A DNA stretch of 64,000 nucleotides from Mytilus trossulus (GCF_036588685.1 NC_086374.1:36076886-36140885); one strand, 5' to 3'. Shown: positions 41,354 to 53,670, counted from the stretch's first letter. Notes: a model not told the origin generated them from the letters alone. Numbers and translations are program-made.

Positions 41354-44300
41354 ATGATGCCCACAATGGGTCAATCCACAAAAATGTAGAAAAGGATATA
41401 CATGTACAAGAGCCTCATGATAATGAAATAAGTATAGATAGCGTGCTGAACATTTTATCTTTTAACATTGAAGGTTTTTTATCTAATAATATGTATCTAT
41501 CTATGCTAGAGAAAAGAGCTGATATAATTATGCTACAGGAACATTGGTTACATAATAGGGAAAAACAAGCTTTACAGGAATTTTTAACTGACTTTTTATG
41601 TCTTGTAAAATGCTTTGATGATGATAAGACTAGTGACCCAACTGAAAGGAGGAGGGGGCATGCTGGGGTTGCAATTTGTGTTAACAAAACATTACAAAAT
41701 CTTGTTGAACTTTTACCGGATGGATGTAATAGAGTAATAGCTATCCGTCTCAACATAAAACAGCCACTTGTGCTAATATGTGTCTATATGCCAACTAGAG
41801 GTGGAAATATCACTATTGAAGATTTTAAATCTGTACTAGATGAGCTAAGTGAAATTATAGAAAAATATCTACCTACTTCTGATATAATTATAGGAGGTGA
41901 CATGAATGCCTCACTGCATAGAAATGAGCGTAAAATACCTCGTGACATTGTCTTTGATGAATTCTTAAAATCAAATGGACTGTCAATACCTTCCACTTGC
42001 AAAAAGCAGAGTACGTTTTTTCACTTCAATAATAGAGATGAATCTCAAATTGACTATTTTGTTGAAACTAGTGCAATGGTCAAGAAATATTTGTCATTTA
42101 ATCGTGAATTTCAAAATCTATCCACTCATGATCCAATTATGATTTCAATTAACTGTTGTATTGATAGGATGGATATAAGCACTTGCGATCCTAGACCCTT
42201 ACGTATAAAATGGGATAAAATTGATAAACAAAAATATGAAAATTTACTACAAGAGAGATTAACTGAATTTAATGATGTGGCTGTGGTTGAAACTTCTGAA
42301 AATATAGAGAACATTTTAACAAAATTTTCTGATATTATTGTGACTACTGCTGAAAGTCTATGCCCAAAAAGGAAAAAACTATTTAAGAGAAAAAGGGATT
42401 GGACCCCAGAAATGACTGAAATTGTTAAGGAGGGTAAATTTCACTATTGGAAATGGAAAAATGAAGGTAATAAAGATAATAAATCTAGCATTAACTATAT
42501 TCGAATGAAAGTGCAAAAGAAAAAACTTCGTTCTGCCCAAAGACGATTGGCTGCTGAGAAAAGAGAAAATACGTATACCAAAATTATGGAATTAAATGAG
42601 AATAATGATAAACAATTTTTCGCATTAGTAAATAAGCAGAGAAACTCGAGGCCATCCACTACTTCAATCTTGAAGGTTAATAATAGACTGTATAATAATT
42701 CAGCCTCCATTCTGGGAGCTTGGGCTGAATACTTTGAAGATTTGGCCTCACCATCTGTGCAAGATAGATTCGATAGTAAATTTTTTAATTTGGTTAATAA
42801 TGACATTGAAATATTAACTGATATTTTCTTAAGTACAAGAGAACCGATTCAGGAAGTGACTGAGTACGAATTGAATAAATGTATTTTATCTTTTAAAAAT
42901 GGAAAAGCTCCAGATGTTGATAAATTCACCATAGAACACTTGAAATATGAAGGACAGACAGTTATAAATATACTAACTAAATTGATAAACTTAATTTTTA
43001 AAACTGTTGCTGTCCCAAATAATTTAAAAATTGGGATAGGATGCCCTCTGTTTAAAAATGGAGGAAAACCAAAAGAAGATCCAAATTCATATAGACGTAT
43101 AACTATAACTAGTGCTATTGGAAAAACTATAGAAAAGCTACATTTATCCCGTAACAAAAGCTCCATTAAAAATCAGCAAAGTAGATTACAAAAAGGGTTC
43201 ACTGAAGGGGAATCCCCTACTGTAGCGGGGTTGGTTGTAACTGAACTAAGAATAGAAGCTAAAGAAAAACGTTTACCCATATATATTGGATTAACTGATG
43301 CTAAAAAAGCGTTTGATATAGTATGGCATGCTGGCCTTTTTAGAGAAATGCATAAAATGAACATATCTGGAGATAATTGGTTATTATTTAGGGCTTGGTA
43401 TGAAGACTTAACTACAAAAGTAAAATGGGAAGGAAATTATTCACGTGGGTTTAAAGAAAAACAAGGCGTCCGTCAAGGAGGGGTTTGGTCTCCAACTGCG
43501 TATAAAGTTTTTATCAACTCTTTACTGAAAATCTATGAGGAAAACAAAATTGGATCGTACATAGGTTCAATATACTGTGGTGCTCCAACTGTAGCAGACG
43601 ATGTTACATTGATAGCTAATGAACCATATGATCTACAAACTATGATTAATATTCAAATGGACCATGCAAATAAATTTAGATATACGATTAGTGAACAGAA
43701 ATCTTGTGTATTGAAAATAGGAGACAAGTCAGAACATTCCTGGTATATGAACGACCAAAAGTTAAATACACCAATTAATGCTACCCACTTAGGAATAAAA
43801 AGGGACATAAATTCTAAATTTGGAGTTAAAGAAGTTGTACCAGATAGAATACAAACTGCTCGTAAAACAGTGTATGCATTGATGGGCGCTGGTCTCTATG
43901 GCCTGAATGGGATAAATCCGAAGGTCTCAGTTCATATGATAAAGTGCTTTGTCACTCCGAGGCTACTGTACGGCCTGGATATTATTCGATTAACAAAAAC
44001 TGATATAGCAAAACTATCTGTTTACTATATACAATTGTTGAAACAAATCCAGCATCTGCCGCCACGCACTGCGAATTCTGCTGTTTTAGTCTTGACTGGT
44101 CAGCTTCCTATAGAATCTGAAATTCACAAAAAAATGCTTTCCCTATTTCGTAACATTGCAGATAATCACGGGTCAGTTGAACGCAGTATCGCTCAAAGAC
44201 AGCTTGCTTTGAAAACAAGAGACTCTGAAAGCTGGTTTATTCAAATTATAAAATTAACAGAAATGTATGAATTACCATCCCCTATAGAGGTAATGGACTT

Positions 44301-44862
44301 AGTCCCAGAAAAGCATATTTGGAAAAAATTGGTTTATAACGCAGTGAATGACTATTGGAAAAACATTTTAATTCTTGAAGCTAGGACAAAAGTATCTATG
44401 AAAATGTTAAATGTTGATAACTTTAAAGTTGGTGTAGTTCATAATATCTGGGAGAGTTGTGGTTCAGAACTTTTATCCGTTAAAAGAGCATGTGTCAAAG
44501 CCAAAATAATAAGTGGGACTTACACTCTTCAAGCTGATCGAGCAAAATTTAATGGAAATAGAACAAGTTCTTTATGCCCTCTGTGTTTTAAACAATCTGA
44601 AGACTTAATGCACTTTCTTATAAAATGTAACTCTTTGGAAGGAGTGAGAAGGAAATTCATTATGCTACTAAGAAATCTACTAAATGATAAGATAAATGCT
44701 CTTCTTGTGGATGACTTATTTAACTTTGAAGATAATCTATTACAATTAATAGTGGACTGTACAAAATTCCAGTTTTTAAAACAATTATGGACAACTATTG
44801 AGCGCCTGTCAAGCAGCTTATGTTTTGGTCTACATCAGAAGAGAACTAGTTTGTTACTATAA
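41212..44862 (+). CDS. LINE ORF2: AP-type endonuclease and reverse transcriptase (1216 codons)
   Basis: The protein nicks target DNA and reverse-transcribes the element RNA at the nick. Endonuclease (about residues 80-315): SFNIEGF, LQEHWL, GGDMNASL, QIDYF and THDPI carry the expected Asn, Glu, Asp/Asn, Asp and His residues. Reverse transcriptase (about 560-850): NGKAPDVDKFTIEHLK, TDAKKAFDIVWH, RQGGVWSP and the catalytic VADDVTLIA. A C-terminal CCHC knuckle (CPLCFKQSEDLMHFLIKC, about residue 1122) is typical of such ORF2 proteins. No stop or frameshift is seen. The first codons overlap ORF1, so the true start may be a later ATG or use reinitiation. Confidence 0.9.
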   Translation: MSNTSKEKISREIGANIYTPKKANETSTAEVPTSSTGKVGLHTERQLNDAHNGSIHKNVEKDIHVQEPHDNEISIDSVLNILSFNIEGFLSNNMYLSMLEKRADIIMLQEHWLHNREKQALQEFLTDFLCLVKCFDDDKTSDPTERRRGHAGVAICVNKTLQNLVELLPDGCNRVIAIRLNIKQPLVLICVYMPTRGGNITIEDFKSVLDELSEIIEKYLPTSDIIIGGDMNASLHRNERKIPRDIVFDEFLKSNGLSIPSTCKKQSTFFHFNNRDESQIDYFVETSAMVKKYLSFNREFQNLSTHDPIMISINCCIDRMDISTCDPRPLRIKWDKIDKQKYENLLQERLTEFNDVAVVETSENIENILTKFSDIIVTTAESLCPKRKKLFKRKRDWTPEMTEIVKEGKFHYWKWKNEGNKDNKSSINYIRMKVQKKKLRSAQRRLAAEKRENTYTKIMELNENNDKQFFALVNKQRNSRPSTTSILKVNNRLYNNSASILGAWAEYFEDLASPSVQDRFDSKFFNLVNNDIEILTDIFLSTREPIQEVTEYELNKCILSFKNGKAPDVDKFTIEHLKYEGQTVINILTKLINLIFKTVAVPNNLKIGIGCPLFKNGGKPKEDPNSYRRITITSAIGKTIEKLHLSRNKSSIKNQQSRLQKGFTEGESPTVAGLVVTELRIEAKEKRLPIYIGLTDAKKAFDIVWHAGLFREMHKMNISGDNWLLFRAWYEDLTTKVKWEGNYSRGFKEKQGVRQGGVWSPTAYKVFINSLLKIYEENKIGSYIGSIYCGAPTVADDVTLIANEPYDLQTMINIQMDHANKFRYTISEQKSCVLKIGDKSEHSWYMNDQKLNTPINATHLGIKRDINSKFGVKEVVPDRIQTARKTVYALMGAGLYGLNGINPKVSVHMIKCFVTPRLLYGLDIIRLTKTDIAKLSVYYIQLLKQIQHLPPRTANSAVLVLTGQLPIESEIHKKMLSLFRNIADNHGSVERSIAQRQLALKTRDSESWFIQIIKLTEMYELPSPIEVMDLVPEKHIWKKLVYNAVNDYWKNILILEARTKVSMKMLNVDNFKVGVVHNIWESCGSELLSVKRACVKAKIISGTYTLQADRAKFNGNRTSSLCPLCFKQSEDLMHFLIKCNSLEGVRRKFIMLLRNLLNDKINALLVDDLFNFEDNLLQLIVDCTKFQFLKQLWTTIERLSSSLCFGLHQKRTSLLL

Positions 44863-45199
44863 AGACTGTTCATATAGTTTTCCAAGTTAAAGAGACATAT
44901 ATAGTGAAATTTATTTTTTGAGTGTGGTATAGATGAATATGATAAGTCAAGATTTAAACTGATTGTTAAAGTTAAGTGGTCTTTTTAACGCTTATATGAT
45001 CAGTAATAACTTTACATATTATTTTTAGATTTTAAATGTTTATTTGGCGCTAAGTCTTAAGTACAAATAACAATGTAATGGTTCATAACCTTAAGTATGA
45101 ATAATCTTATTCTGTAATAAGGCTCTCTGATTAGGGGTATATACTATGTGTAAGTGTAAGGGTTAGGACTTACAGTTTGCATTTGATGAGTATGTTTAA

Positions 45200-45789
45200 G
45201 GTAGATTGATGGTATACCGCCATCTTGGATTGTACAATCACAGTACAAAATCGGTCTAGTTAGTTGCCCAAATCTGCAAATTTGGAGACAGATTTGCAAT
45301 TCAATTGTTAGAAGTTTTTTCTATTTAAAGAAAACTTGTTAATTAATTGTATTATACAAAATATTTTAACAAAATATCATTTTCTTTGGTTTTAAAATCA
45401 TTTTTTTCAAATGAGCCATTTAAGGGGAGATAACTCTTTTAGTACAAAATTTATACTGGGCTAATAGGGAATTTTTTTATATTTATTTTTATCAAGAAAA
45501 CAAGTTCGGTGACACCATTTTTTCTTTTTATTTTCTTAAAACATATTATGAAACCTTTCTTCTCACAATTTATTTCAAAATTCTATCTCAGAATTTTTTT
45601 TATGCACACTAAAGTGTTTTTTCATGAACAAACTAACCAAATTTTGGCAATTTTCAACGACTCATAGCTTGAAAAATAGCACGGTGACCCATATTTTTTA
45701 TTAAATTTTTGAAAAGAGCATAGTAAAATCTTCATTTTGGCAAATTATAAAAAAATTCTGTCTCAAAAAATATATACTGGTGATCTACC
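45200..45789. mobile_element. TTAA-flanked MITE (590 bp)
   Basis: TTAA lies at 45196-45199 and 45790-45793. The inverted ends are GGTAGATTGATGGTATA and the complement GGTAGATCACCAGTATA. A TTAA target is typical of piggyBac-type elements. No ORF. Confidence 0.75.
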
Positions 45790-45793
45790 TTAA

Positions 45794-46527
45794 GTATAAG
45801 GATTGTGAATTAGACATTTGCTGAGCTGAGCAAGTTTCACAGTCTATGTGATTGGTGGATAGATGTGATGTATATATATTCTATCGATGAGGAGAGAGAC
45901 TCGAGTGAGATAAAGGACAAAATAACAATGGATGAATCTATCAAGTTTTAGATTTTAAAATATGACTGTATATACAGTTTGAATACTTTTAAATAAGTGT
46001 GGTGGCGGTGTATATAAGTGTATAAAGAAGATGTTTTAATCCAATAGTGAATATAAGGGATTCTACACTTCAAGAGGATATTCCGACTGAAGTGGTTCAT
46101 CTGATAAAGGTGGAAAGTACAGAATAGGTAACAGGTAACAGTGCTCCAAAACCTGCTTTAACTCTTCACATGAGTCGAACATAGCGCTCAAGATGAGTTT
46201 AAACCGATGCAGGGATGGTGTAGGAAGAGTATTACGGCGTCAACACGTAAACGACCATTGACTAAATTATTTCAGGAGTTCATAACGATCATATGTTTCG
46301 ACACAATATGTATGTCTCTGTCTAGCATACTTTCCTTGAAATTGCAATCAAATTTCGTGGTTTCAATCTCATCGACCAATTTCACAAAGCCAATCTACAG
46401 GATTACTGATTACTAGTAACTTGATTTTGGCCAGAATATGCAGGAAAAATTTGCCACTGGACGTTATGTATTCAACAATCAAACATGTATAAAATGCAAC
46501 ATTTGGCATACCTGAATACTGTTAATA
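45794..46527. other. Intergenic
   Basis: AT-rich sequence with no gene recognised. The first ~300 bases could be the LINE 3' UTR continuing past the MITE, but no poly-A tail marks its end. Confidence 0.4.
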
Positions 46528-46712
46528 GATATATGAAGATGTGGTACGAGTGCCGATGAGAAGTCACAAATTGTAAAAGTAAACCATTATAGATTCAAAG
46601 TGAGGTCTTCAACACGGAGCCTTGACTCACATCGAACCTCAAGCTATCATGAAAGGACTCAAAATGACTAATGTAAAACCATCCAAACGGGAAAACTAAC
46701 AGTCTAATCTAT
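46528..46712 (+). repeat. Mussel short repeat A
   Basis: GAAGATGTGGTACGAGTGCC, then GAGGTCTTCAACACGGAGCC and AAACCATCCAAACGGG. Diverged copy. Confidence 0.7.
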
Positions 46713-46717
46713 ATAAA

Positions 46718-46985
46718 CTTGAACGAGAATGTGTCCATAGTACACGGATGCCCCACTCGCACTAGCATTTCCTATGTTCAGTGGGCCATCCAATTGGAAA
46801 GATCATATCATAGGGAACTTGTGTACTGAGTTTCAAATTGGTTGGACTCAACTTCATCAAAAACTACCTCGACCAAAAAATGAAACCTGAAGCGGGACAG
46901 ACGGATGCCGGAACGCATGGATGAACGAACGGACGCACAGATCAGAAAACACAATGCCCCTTTACTATCGTAGGTGGGGCATAAA
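46718..46985 (+). repeat. Mussel repeat with GTGTCCATAGTACACGGATG
   Basis: GTGTCCATAGTACACGGATG and CCCCACTCGCACTAG are followed by a run of ACGGACG-like words and TAGGTGGGGC. A related fragment with CCATATACTATGGACAC is seen near 38235. Confidence 0.5.
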
Positions 46986-47344
46986 AACAAGAATTGCGGG
47001 TGTAGTTCTTTTGCGATGCCAGTTGACAACTGTCAACCCTCTTCTAGCTCACAAACATCATCGCAGTTTTGATCCGCTCTTAATTTTACTCTTAAGCATC
47101 AAATTGTTAGCCTATAACTAGAAAGAAGAATCAATTTACGCCACTGCTGGTATATACATTTTTAAATCTAAATTTCTATTAAAAGATGTTTTATGTTAAT
47201 CTGATCAAGTATTTGTAAAGCTAAATTATTTACATATCCGATCCTTTGTCAGATTTATGAAGTTACATGCATTGTGAGCCCATAGGGATCACATTTTCTG
47301 TTCCATTTCATCGTGTGCATATTACATCTAACATTTGAAAATGA

Positions 47345-47610
47345 GCAACACGACGGGTGCCGCATGTGGAGCAGAATCTGCTTACCCTTCACGAGCACCT
47401 GAGATCACCCCTATTTTTTTGGTGGGGTTCGTGTTGCTTAGTCTTTAGTTTTCAATGTTGTGTCTTCTGTACTATTATTTGTCTGTTTTGTCTTTTTAAT
47501 TTTAGTCATGGCGTTATCAGGTTGTTTTCGATCTATGAGTTTGACTGTCCCTCTGGTATCTTTCGTCCCTCTTCTTCGTGCAATAGGTTGTGTTTTATAT
47601 AAACAAAAAA
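47345..47610 (-). repeat. Mussel repeat E, inverted
   Basis: On the minus strand it reads AAAGATACCAGAGGGACAGT and CAACACGAACCCCACC, as at 33786-33985. Confidence 0.7.
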
Positions 47611-47649
47611 AGTGTAACGCTAATACTATAAATTCACATCTAACAATTT

Positions 47650-47860
47650 AGTGAAAGGTTTAGCTAGCTATAATAGCAGCCACCATTTTCTACATAAGGA
47701 AATGTCTGTACAAAGTCAGGAATATGTCAGCTGTTTTGAATTAGGATTTTGCCCTTTCATAAGGGACTTTCCGTTTTGAGTTTTACGTGGAGTTCAGAAT
47801 TTTGTAATTTTACTTCTTTCAAACACCACATCTGATAAATAAATATATGGCAGTTTGCAT
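47650..47860 (-). repeat. Mussel repeat C, inverted
   Basis: The minus strand has AAAGTCCCTTATGAAAGGGC and AATGGTGGCTGCTATTATAG, matching the family at 22060 and 39111. Confidence 0.55.
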
Positions 47861-49054
47861 TCTGTCATGATCAACTCTAGTGTCTAATAAAATAATAAAA
47901 ACTCTGAGAATGTTTGCAAATATATGTGCACCATATAGGTTAGAATACTCTCAAGCTAGAAAAGAATATTATTTGAAGACATGTTTTTTAAATTAAAAAA
48001 AAACAGCTGGGTTTCTAACATCTCCTAGTGAACTGTTCCATATCACCGATGAATCATTGTTATATTGAATAAACAGCTTACACAACAAAAAGAGGACTGA
48101 AGAATATGCTAAGGATGGATGCGAGAGACTGATCAAGGTCCCATTACCGAAACCAAAGAACATGCGTGTTTAAAATACATGCATTTAATATTATGATATT
48201 GTCTTTAGTGAAAACATATGAAAATATAAAACAAGCCAAACCAAAGGAAATTAAGGACATCCTCTTAATTTTGTTAATGCTATCCGAAAACTAACCGAGA
48301 GCATATATGTGAAGTTGCGTCTATGACCTGCTGCCCGGTCTTTGCGTGTGTGTACGAAACAACTGAATTCTGGATGACAACTCCAGTTACTTTAGTAATA
48401 GGAATGCAGTTCATATAGATGAAGAAGGGGGAGTGTTGTAGGTCGAAAGTTGATGTCCTTATTACTAAACAGAGAAATTAATTGGAAAGAATGGTTTCCG
48501 GATTTTGGTACTTGAGGTGCCCTTGGTTGATTGAAATAAGTCTTGTGCAGATAAAAGATGAAGAAAAGGGAAATAAGTCTACATACCGTGGGCTTTCTAA
48601 AGCAAATAGTCTTTGCTTTGACATATTGTTTTTGGATAATAAATCGAGTATCCCATTTTGAAAAATAGCAACACAAGTTGTATTTCTCCCTCCAAGCATA
48701 CTATTATTTTAATTCCTAGAAGTACAAAGGTTTCTCTCAATAAATAATGCGCTGTCAGCTTTTCGCATGTTATGTGACGTTATGTATTTATCATGACACA
48801 TTATAAGATTGGATATTATTTTGAAATAAATATTAAGCATACTTGTGCTAGTTTATGTGAAATTAAATGACAAAGAATAGGCACCATGATACATTTTTTT
48901 TTATAGAAGAAACCAGTAATACATGAAACGAATTAAAGAGGAAAATTTTAAAACAATGTGTCTGATAATCAAATATAGCTTTAAAAAATAACAATGATTT
49001 AACAAAAACTTCTCTAAAACTGACACGGATCACTGATATAAATCTAACTAGATA
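47861..49054. other. Intergenic
   Basis: About 1.2 kb of AT-rich sequence. Short ORFs exist on the minus strand but show no domain or repeat. Nothing is called. Confidence 0.5.
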
Positions 49055-49190
49055 TAAAAAGATGTGGCATGAGTGCTCGCATGAGTGCCAATGACACATA
49101 TTTCTAACCAAGTCACAGCTTGTTAAAGTAATCCTCAAACGGAACCTTGGTTCATACCGAACAGCAAGCTATAAAAGGCCCCAAAATGTG
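49055..49190 (+). repeat. Mussel short repeat A
   Basis: AAAAAGATGTGGCATGAGTG, with a duplicated GCATGAGTGC, then AAGCTATAAAAGGCCCC. Confidence 0.7.
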
Positions 49191-51419
49191 TAAAATTATT
49201 CTATTTTATTTTGTATCAGATATAATATAAGATATTCAAAATTCAATTTTGAATAACAAAATGAAATGTTTTCTGGATTTACATGGTTTTCATGATACTA
49301 TGATCTATTTAATTCTGAGGATCCGTTGTTATGCAATGACTGCAATTCATTTAAGTTACCAAATCATTTTTTGACTATTTCCTTACAAAACTCCACATGT
49401 ATGAACACTAGCAACTCATCGTTATCTACAGATGGTTCAGGGTCTGACATCTTCACTGAACTTAGAGAAGCTAGGAAAAAGCGTATAAACAACTTTCATA
49501 TATGCCACTTAAACCTTAAAAGTATGCAGTACAAATTTGATGAACTTGGACCAATTCAACTTGATAAATTTGTGGGCCGTCTTTTAAAGACTCCTTATTT
49601 GAAGTCGATGGGTACAAACTTCAGCGAAGAGACCGTACTGACCATGGAGGAGCCTGGGTAAACGGTACCCTGGGCCATGATACATTTATCATCCTTTGTT
49701 TTAAACAAAGGGTGTGTGGTTTTTCTCAGTTACTTCGGTTACTAGCGTTACTAGCGTTAAAAAAGAGTAGGACTTTTACGTTTGTAAATGAGCATTGTTG
49801 GTTTAAACCTAATTTAAAGCACTAGTGTACGTCACTGTACGGCTATATAATTTGCGTAAGATATAATAAGTTTATAATAGGCTTTATAAACCACAGGAAA
49901 ACGACACTGAAAGTGTCGCTGAACTAAGCAGATCATTACAGAGAATACCAACACACAGTAATATCTGGCTACTCGGAGATTTCAACCTCCCTAAATATGA
50001 CTAGGTTAAACAAGAACTGAAACCAAATTTTAAATTTACAAATACATATAATAACTTGTTTGATATCATGAATGATCATAATCTTGAACAGGTTGTACAT
50101 ATACCAACAAGACAGGAAAACACACTAAATCTGTTTTACCTAAACCAGCCTTTACTCGTACAAAACATAAAAACACTACCAAGTCTCGGAACATCAGACC
50201 ATGACATTGTCTTCCACGAAATGAACATCACAATGGGTAGAAAAAAGAAAACACCAAGAAAAATAAATCAATACAAAAAAGCCGACTGGGACAAAATACG
50301 CACAGAAGAAGAAAATTTCCTAGACGAACACTTTTCTCTAACACTATCAAATAACACCACAGAAGAAAAGTGGACACTGATCAAAAACAAAATACTAGAA
50401 ATAACAGACAAAAATATTCCATCAAAAATAATGAGACAAAAATAAGATATCCCTTGGCTAACACCAGAAATAAAGAGACTAATAAGAAAAAGAGACAGAA
50501 TACATAAGAAAATAAAGGCAACAAAGTCAGAAAAAAAATCGGATACTATCAAAAAGCACCGATCCTTAAAACACAAAGTACAACAAAAGCTTAGAACATC
50601 ATATTGGAACTACATAGAAAAACATTATAATTGAAGACAGTAAGCTGAAAGACAGTAAACCAAGCAAACAAATTTGGTCATTCATAAAAAAACAAAAAGT
50701 AAAAATATATATAGGTGTATCACCACTAAAGGTAAATGGTATTACAAAAACAAACCCCCAAGATCAGGCTGAAGCACTAAACCATCAGTTTCACTCAGCA
50801 TTTACCACACCTAAACCTTTGAAATGATCTCACATTAGTGAACTAAAATCATTAAAATCGAAAACACAGAAATTTGAAATGAAGCAAATAAACATCACCC
50901 CAGAAGGAACATCTAAATTACGAAAAAACTTACACCCATCAAAAGCAATTGGACCAGACAAAATATCATCTCATTTTCTAAAAGAAGTTCATCATGAAAT
51001 CTCACCTATAATATCTGACTTGTTTAACTCATCAGTAAATACAGGCACAGTACCAAACGACTGGAGAGAGGCCTTGGTTACACCAGTTTTCAAAAAGGGA
51101 GCAAAATCTAAACCTGAAAACTACAGGCCCATCTCTCTAACCTGTATCCTTAGTAAATCATTAGAACATATAATTGTATCATCAATAATGAAACATCTAG
51201 ACATTCACGATTTACTATACCCACTGCAGCATGGTTTTAGATCAAAAGTTAGCTGTGAAACACAACTTTTAACTTTTACACAGCAAATGCTTGACTATAT
51301 GGCAAACGGTAAACAAACTGACGTAGTTGTCATGGATTTTTCAAAAGCGTTTGATAAGGTGGACCACCAAAGACTTATCCTAAAACTTAAACGCATGGTA
51401 ATAAATAACAAATAGTTAT

Positions 51420-51700
51420 CAAAGGTACCGTACCAGGATTATAATTTAGTACGCCAGACGCGCGTTTCGTCTATATAAGACTCATCAGTGACGCTCATAT
51501 CAAAATATTTATAAAGCCAAACAAGTAAAAAGTTGAAGAGCTTGAGGATCCAAAGGTTAAAAAAGTTGTGCCAAAAACGGCTAAGGTAATCTATGCCTGG
51601 GATAAGAAAATCCTTAGTTTTTCGGTAAATTCAAAGTTTTGTAAACAGGAAATTTATAAAATGACCACATTAATGATATTCATGTCAACACCGAAGTGTT
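51420..51700 (+). repeat. Mussel repeat D inserted in the decayed LINE
   Basis: TACGCCAGACGCGCGTTTCG then GACTCATCAGTGACGCTC, as at 36490. The LINE frame ends near 51410 and resumes near 51710 (WIEAWLSHRSQKVVVDS). Confidence 0.75.
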
Positions 51701-52345
51701 GACTACTGGGCTGGATAGAGGCATGGTTATCACATAGATCCCAGAAAGTGGTGGTTGACAGCTCACATCAAATAGCTGTCCTGTATTGTCAGGCGTTCCC
51801 CAAGGCTCTGTTCTCGGACCATGTCTGTTCCTAGTCTACATTAATGACATACCAGACAACCTCAAAAGTAATATTCGCCTCTTTGCAGATGACACTATTG
51901 TGTATCTAACAATTTCATCATTAGATGACTGGCACATCCTTCAATCAGACATACATAAACTGGAACAATGGGAGCAAGAATGGCTCATGTCCTTTAACCA
52001 AGACAAATGTGAAATCATCCACATAACAAGAAAACATAAACCAATCATCTATTAATACACATTACATAATCATATTTTAAAATCAACAAACAAAGCAAAA
52101 TATCTTGGCGTTTCCATCACAAACGATCTGACATGGAATTCTCATATAAATGACATCACGAACAAAGCAAATGCATCACTGAGATTTGTTTAAAGAAACG
52201 TCAAAACTAACAGCATAAAAACAAAAGAACTGGCTTACAAAACATACGTAAGACCAAAAATTGAATACTGTAGTGTCGTCTGGGGCCCCTGGCAGAAACA
52301 ACAAATACAAAATTGAAATGGTACAGAGAAGAGCTGCCAGGTATA

Positions 52346-53392
52346 TGTGAGCCAAAATTTGTTCCTGTGATAAAAGTTCCAGTGGAACTAATATCACAGG
52401 ATATATGTTCTGGGAGAACTTTTTTCACATATGATTTCTATATAATTTGTTCCATCTCTATGAAATAAGTTCCACACTTTACCTGGTGATATAAGTACCG
52501 GGTTGGTGAAAATTGTTCCTTACTTCAAGAAATTAGTTCCAGGTTTATGAGATTTGTTCCTTACCTGGTGAAATAAGTTCTGGGTTTGTGAGATTTGTTC
52601 CTCACCTGGTGAAATACGTTCCTTGTCTGTGAAATATGTTCCACTGGTTAAACAACTTATCTTATATACTGAGCATTTGTCATCAGTGAGTTTTATGTTA
52701 TCATTCAAGTGCATTATAAAAATAAGTATTAAATCAATAACATAATAAGTGGAAAGAGTGTAAATCATCCAATTTAGATCCTGTGAAGTATAGTAAATGT
52801 TTGATTGTATACTCCGTCAAAAAATATCAAAATGACACTTTTGAGCCAGAATTGAGTAGAATAAGAAAAAACTATTCAGAAAAAGACTAGCCGGAACACA
52901 GGGCCATGACAGTTAACAAATACCAAGGAGGAATACCACATACAACATAACTACAAATTATGATACATTATCATCGCTTTTATAACTTATATCTTTATCC
53001 TATCATTTACAGTCATGCCTTCAATTGCGTCAAATGTATCCCATGCAAGTACACTCAATTTAGCTTGCATTATAATTGAAGTGTAACAAGAAAATGTTTT
53101 GCTGTGCAATTATGTTGCAAACTGGTACTTATTTTCTTCGAAAATAGGTTTGAACGGAACTTATTCATTGATTTCTATGAAATATGTACATGTTCATTTA
53201 AAACTGATATCACAGGAACTTATTTAACTTTTTAAAAACTCTTAAATATGTATTGGAACAAAATTTATGGAAGTATGATTTTTGTCCGGTGCCGGAACAA
53301 ATTTTCTGTGATATTCACTCCGGGGGAACATATTTCCTATGAAAACTGTTCCGGCGGAACAAATGTCATGCCGGAACAAATATTTTGTTACA
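52346..53392. mobile_element. GTTCC/GGAAC-rich DNA element (1047 bp)
   Basis: TATA lies on both sides (52342-52345, 53393-53396). Removing the element plus one TATA restores the LINE frame as AARYTLNQYSYQ. The inverted tips are TGTGAGCCAAAATTTGTTCC and, from the right, TGTAACAAAATATTTGTTCC. The left ~300 bases contain about ten GTTCC words spaced 15-35 bases apart. The right end has the complementary GGAAC words. No ORF. The superfamily is unassigned. Confidence 0.85.
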
Positions 53393-53670
53393 TATACACT
53401 CAACCAATACAGCTATCAAAGCAGTGTAACAGTCATGCTTGAACATTTAAGATGGCCAACATTACAACAAAGAAGAAATCTTGCATCCGTCACCATGCTA
53501 TATAAAATTCAACACTAATTAGTCTCCATCCCAGTAAATACATACCTAATACCATCTAAAGAACATACATTCATACAGCCATTCTCTCCCACAAAGGAAA
53601 CTATCATTTATATTCATTTTTTCCTAGAACAATAAGGTTGTGGAATGCCCTACCATACCAATAAGCCTGT

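Larger units (their letters stand above)
40033..45190 (+). mobile_element. Non-LTR retrotransposon (LINE) with intact ORF2
   Basis: ORF1 (PHD-like finger plus coiled coil, broken) is followed by ORF2 (endonuclease plus reverse transcriptase), overlapping by about 140 bases in a different frame. Neither end is sharply defined: no 5' boundary, poly-A tail or target duplication was identified. The open 1216-codon ORF2 suggests a young copy. The clade (CR1/L2/jockey group) is not assigned. Confidence 0.8.
49320..53670 (+). pseudogene. Decayed LINE (CR1/jockey type), split by two insertions
   Basis: Recognisable parts in order: FHICHLNLKSMQYKFDEL (endonuclease start, 49490), IWLLGDFNLPKYD (49960), LGTSDHDIVFHEMN (50180), then reverse transcriptase SKAIGPDKISSHFLKE (50940), ENYRPISLTC (51115), VVMDFSKAFDKVDHQR (51330), SGVPQGSVLGPCLF (51785) and LFADDTIVYL (51880), and C-terminal PRTIRLWNALPYQ (53625). 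Many stops and frameshifts make it non-functional. It is interrupted at about 51415-51700 by a repeat D copy and at 52346-53392 by a DNA element. It is a different lineage from the LINE at 40-45 kb. Confidence 0.85.
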
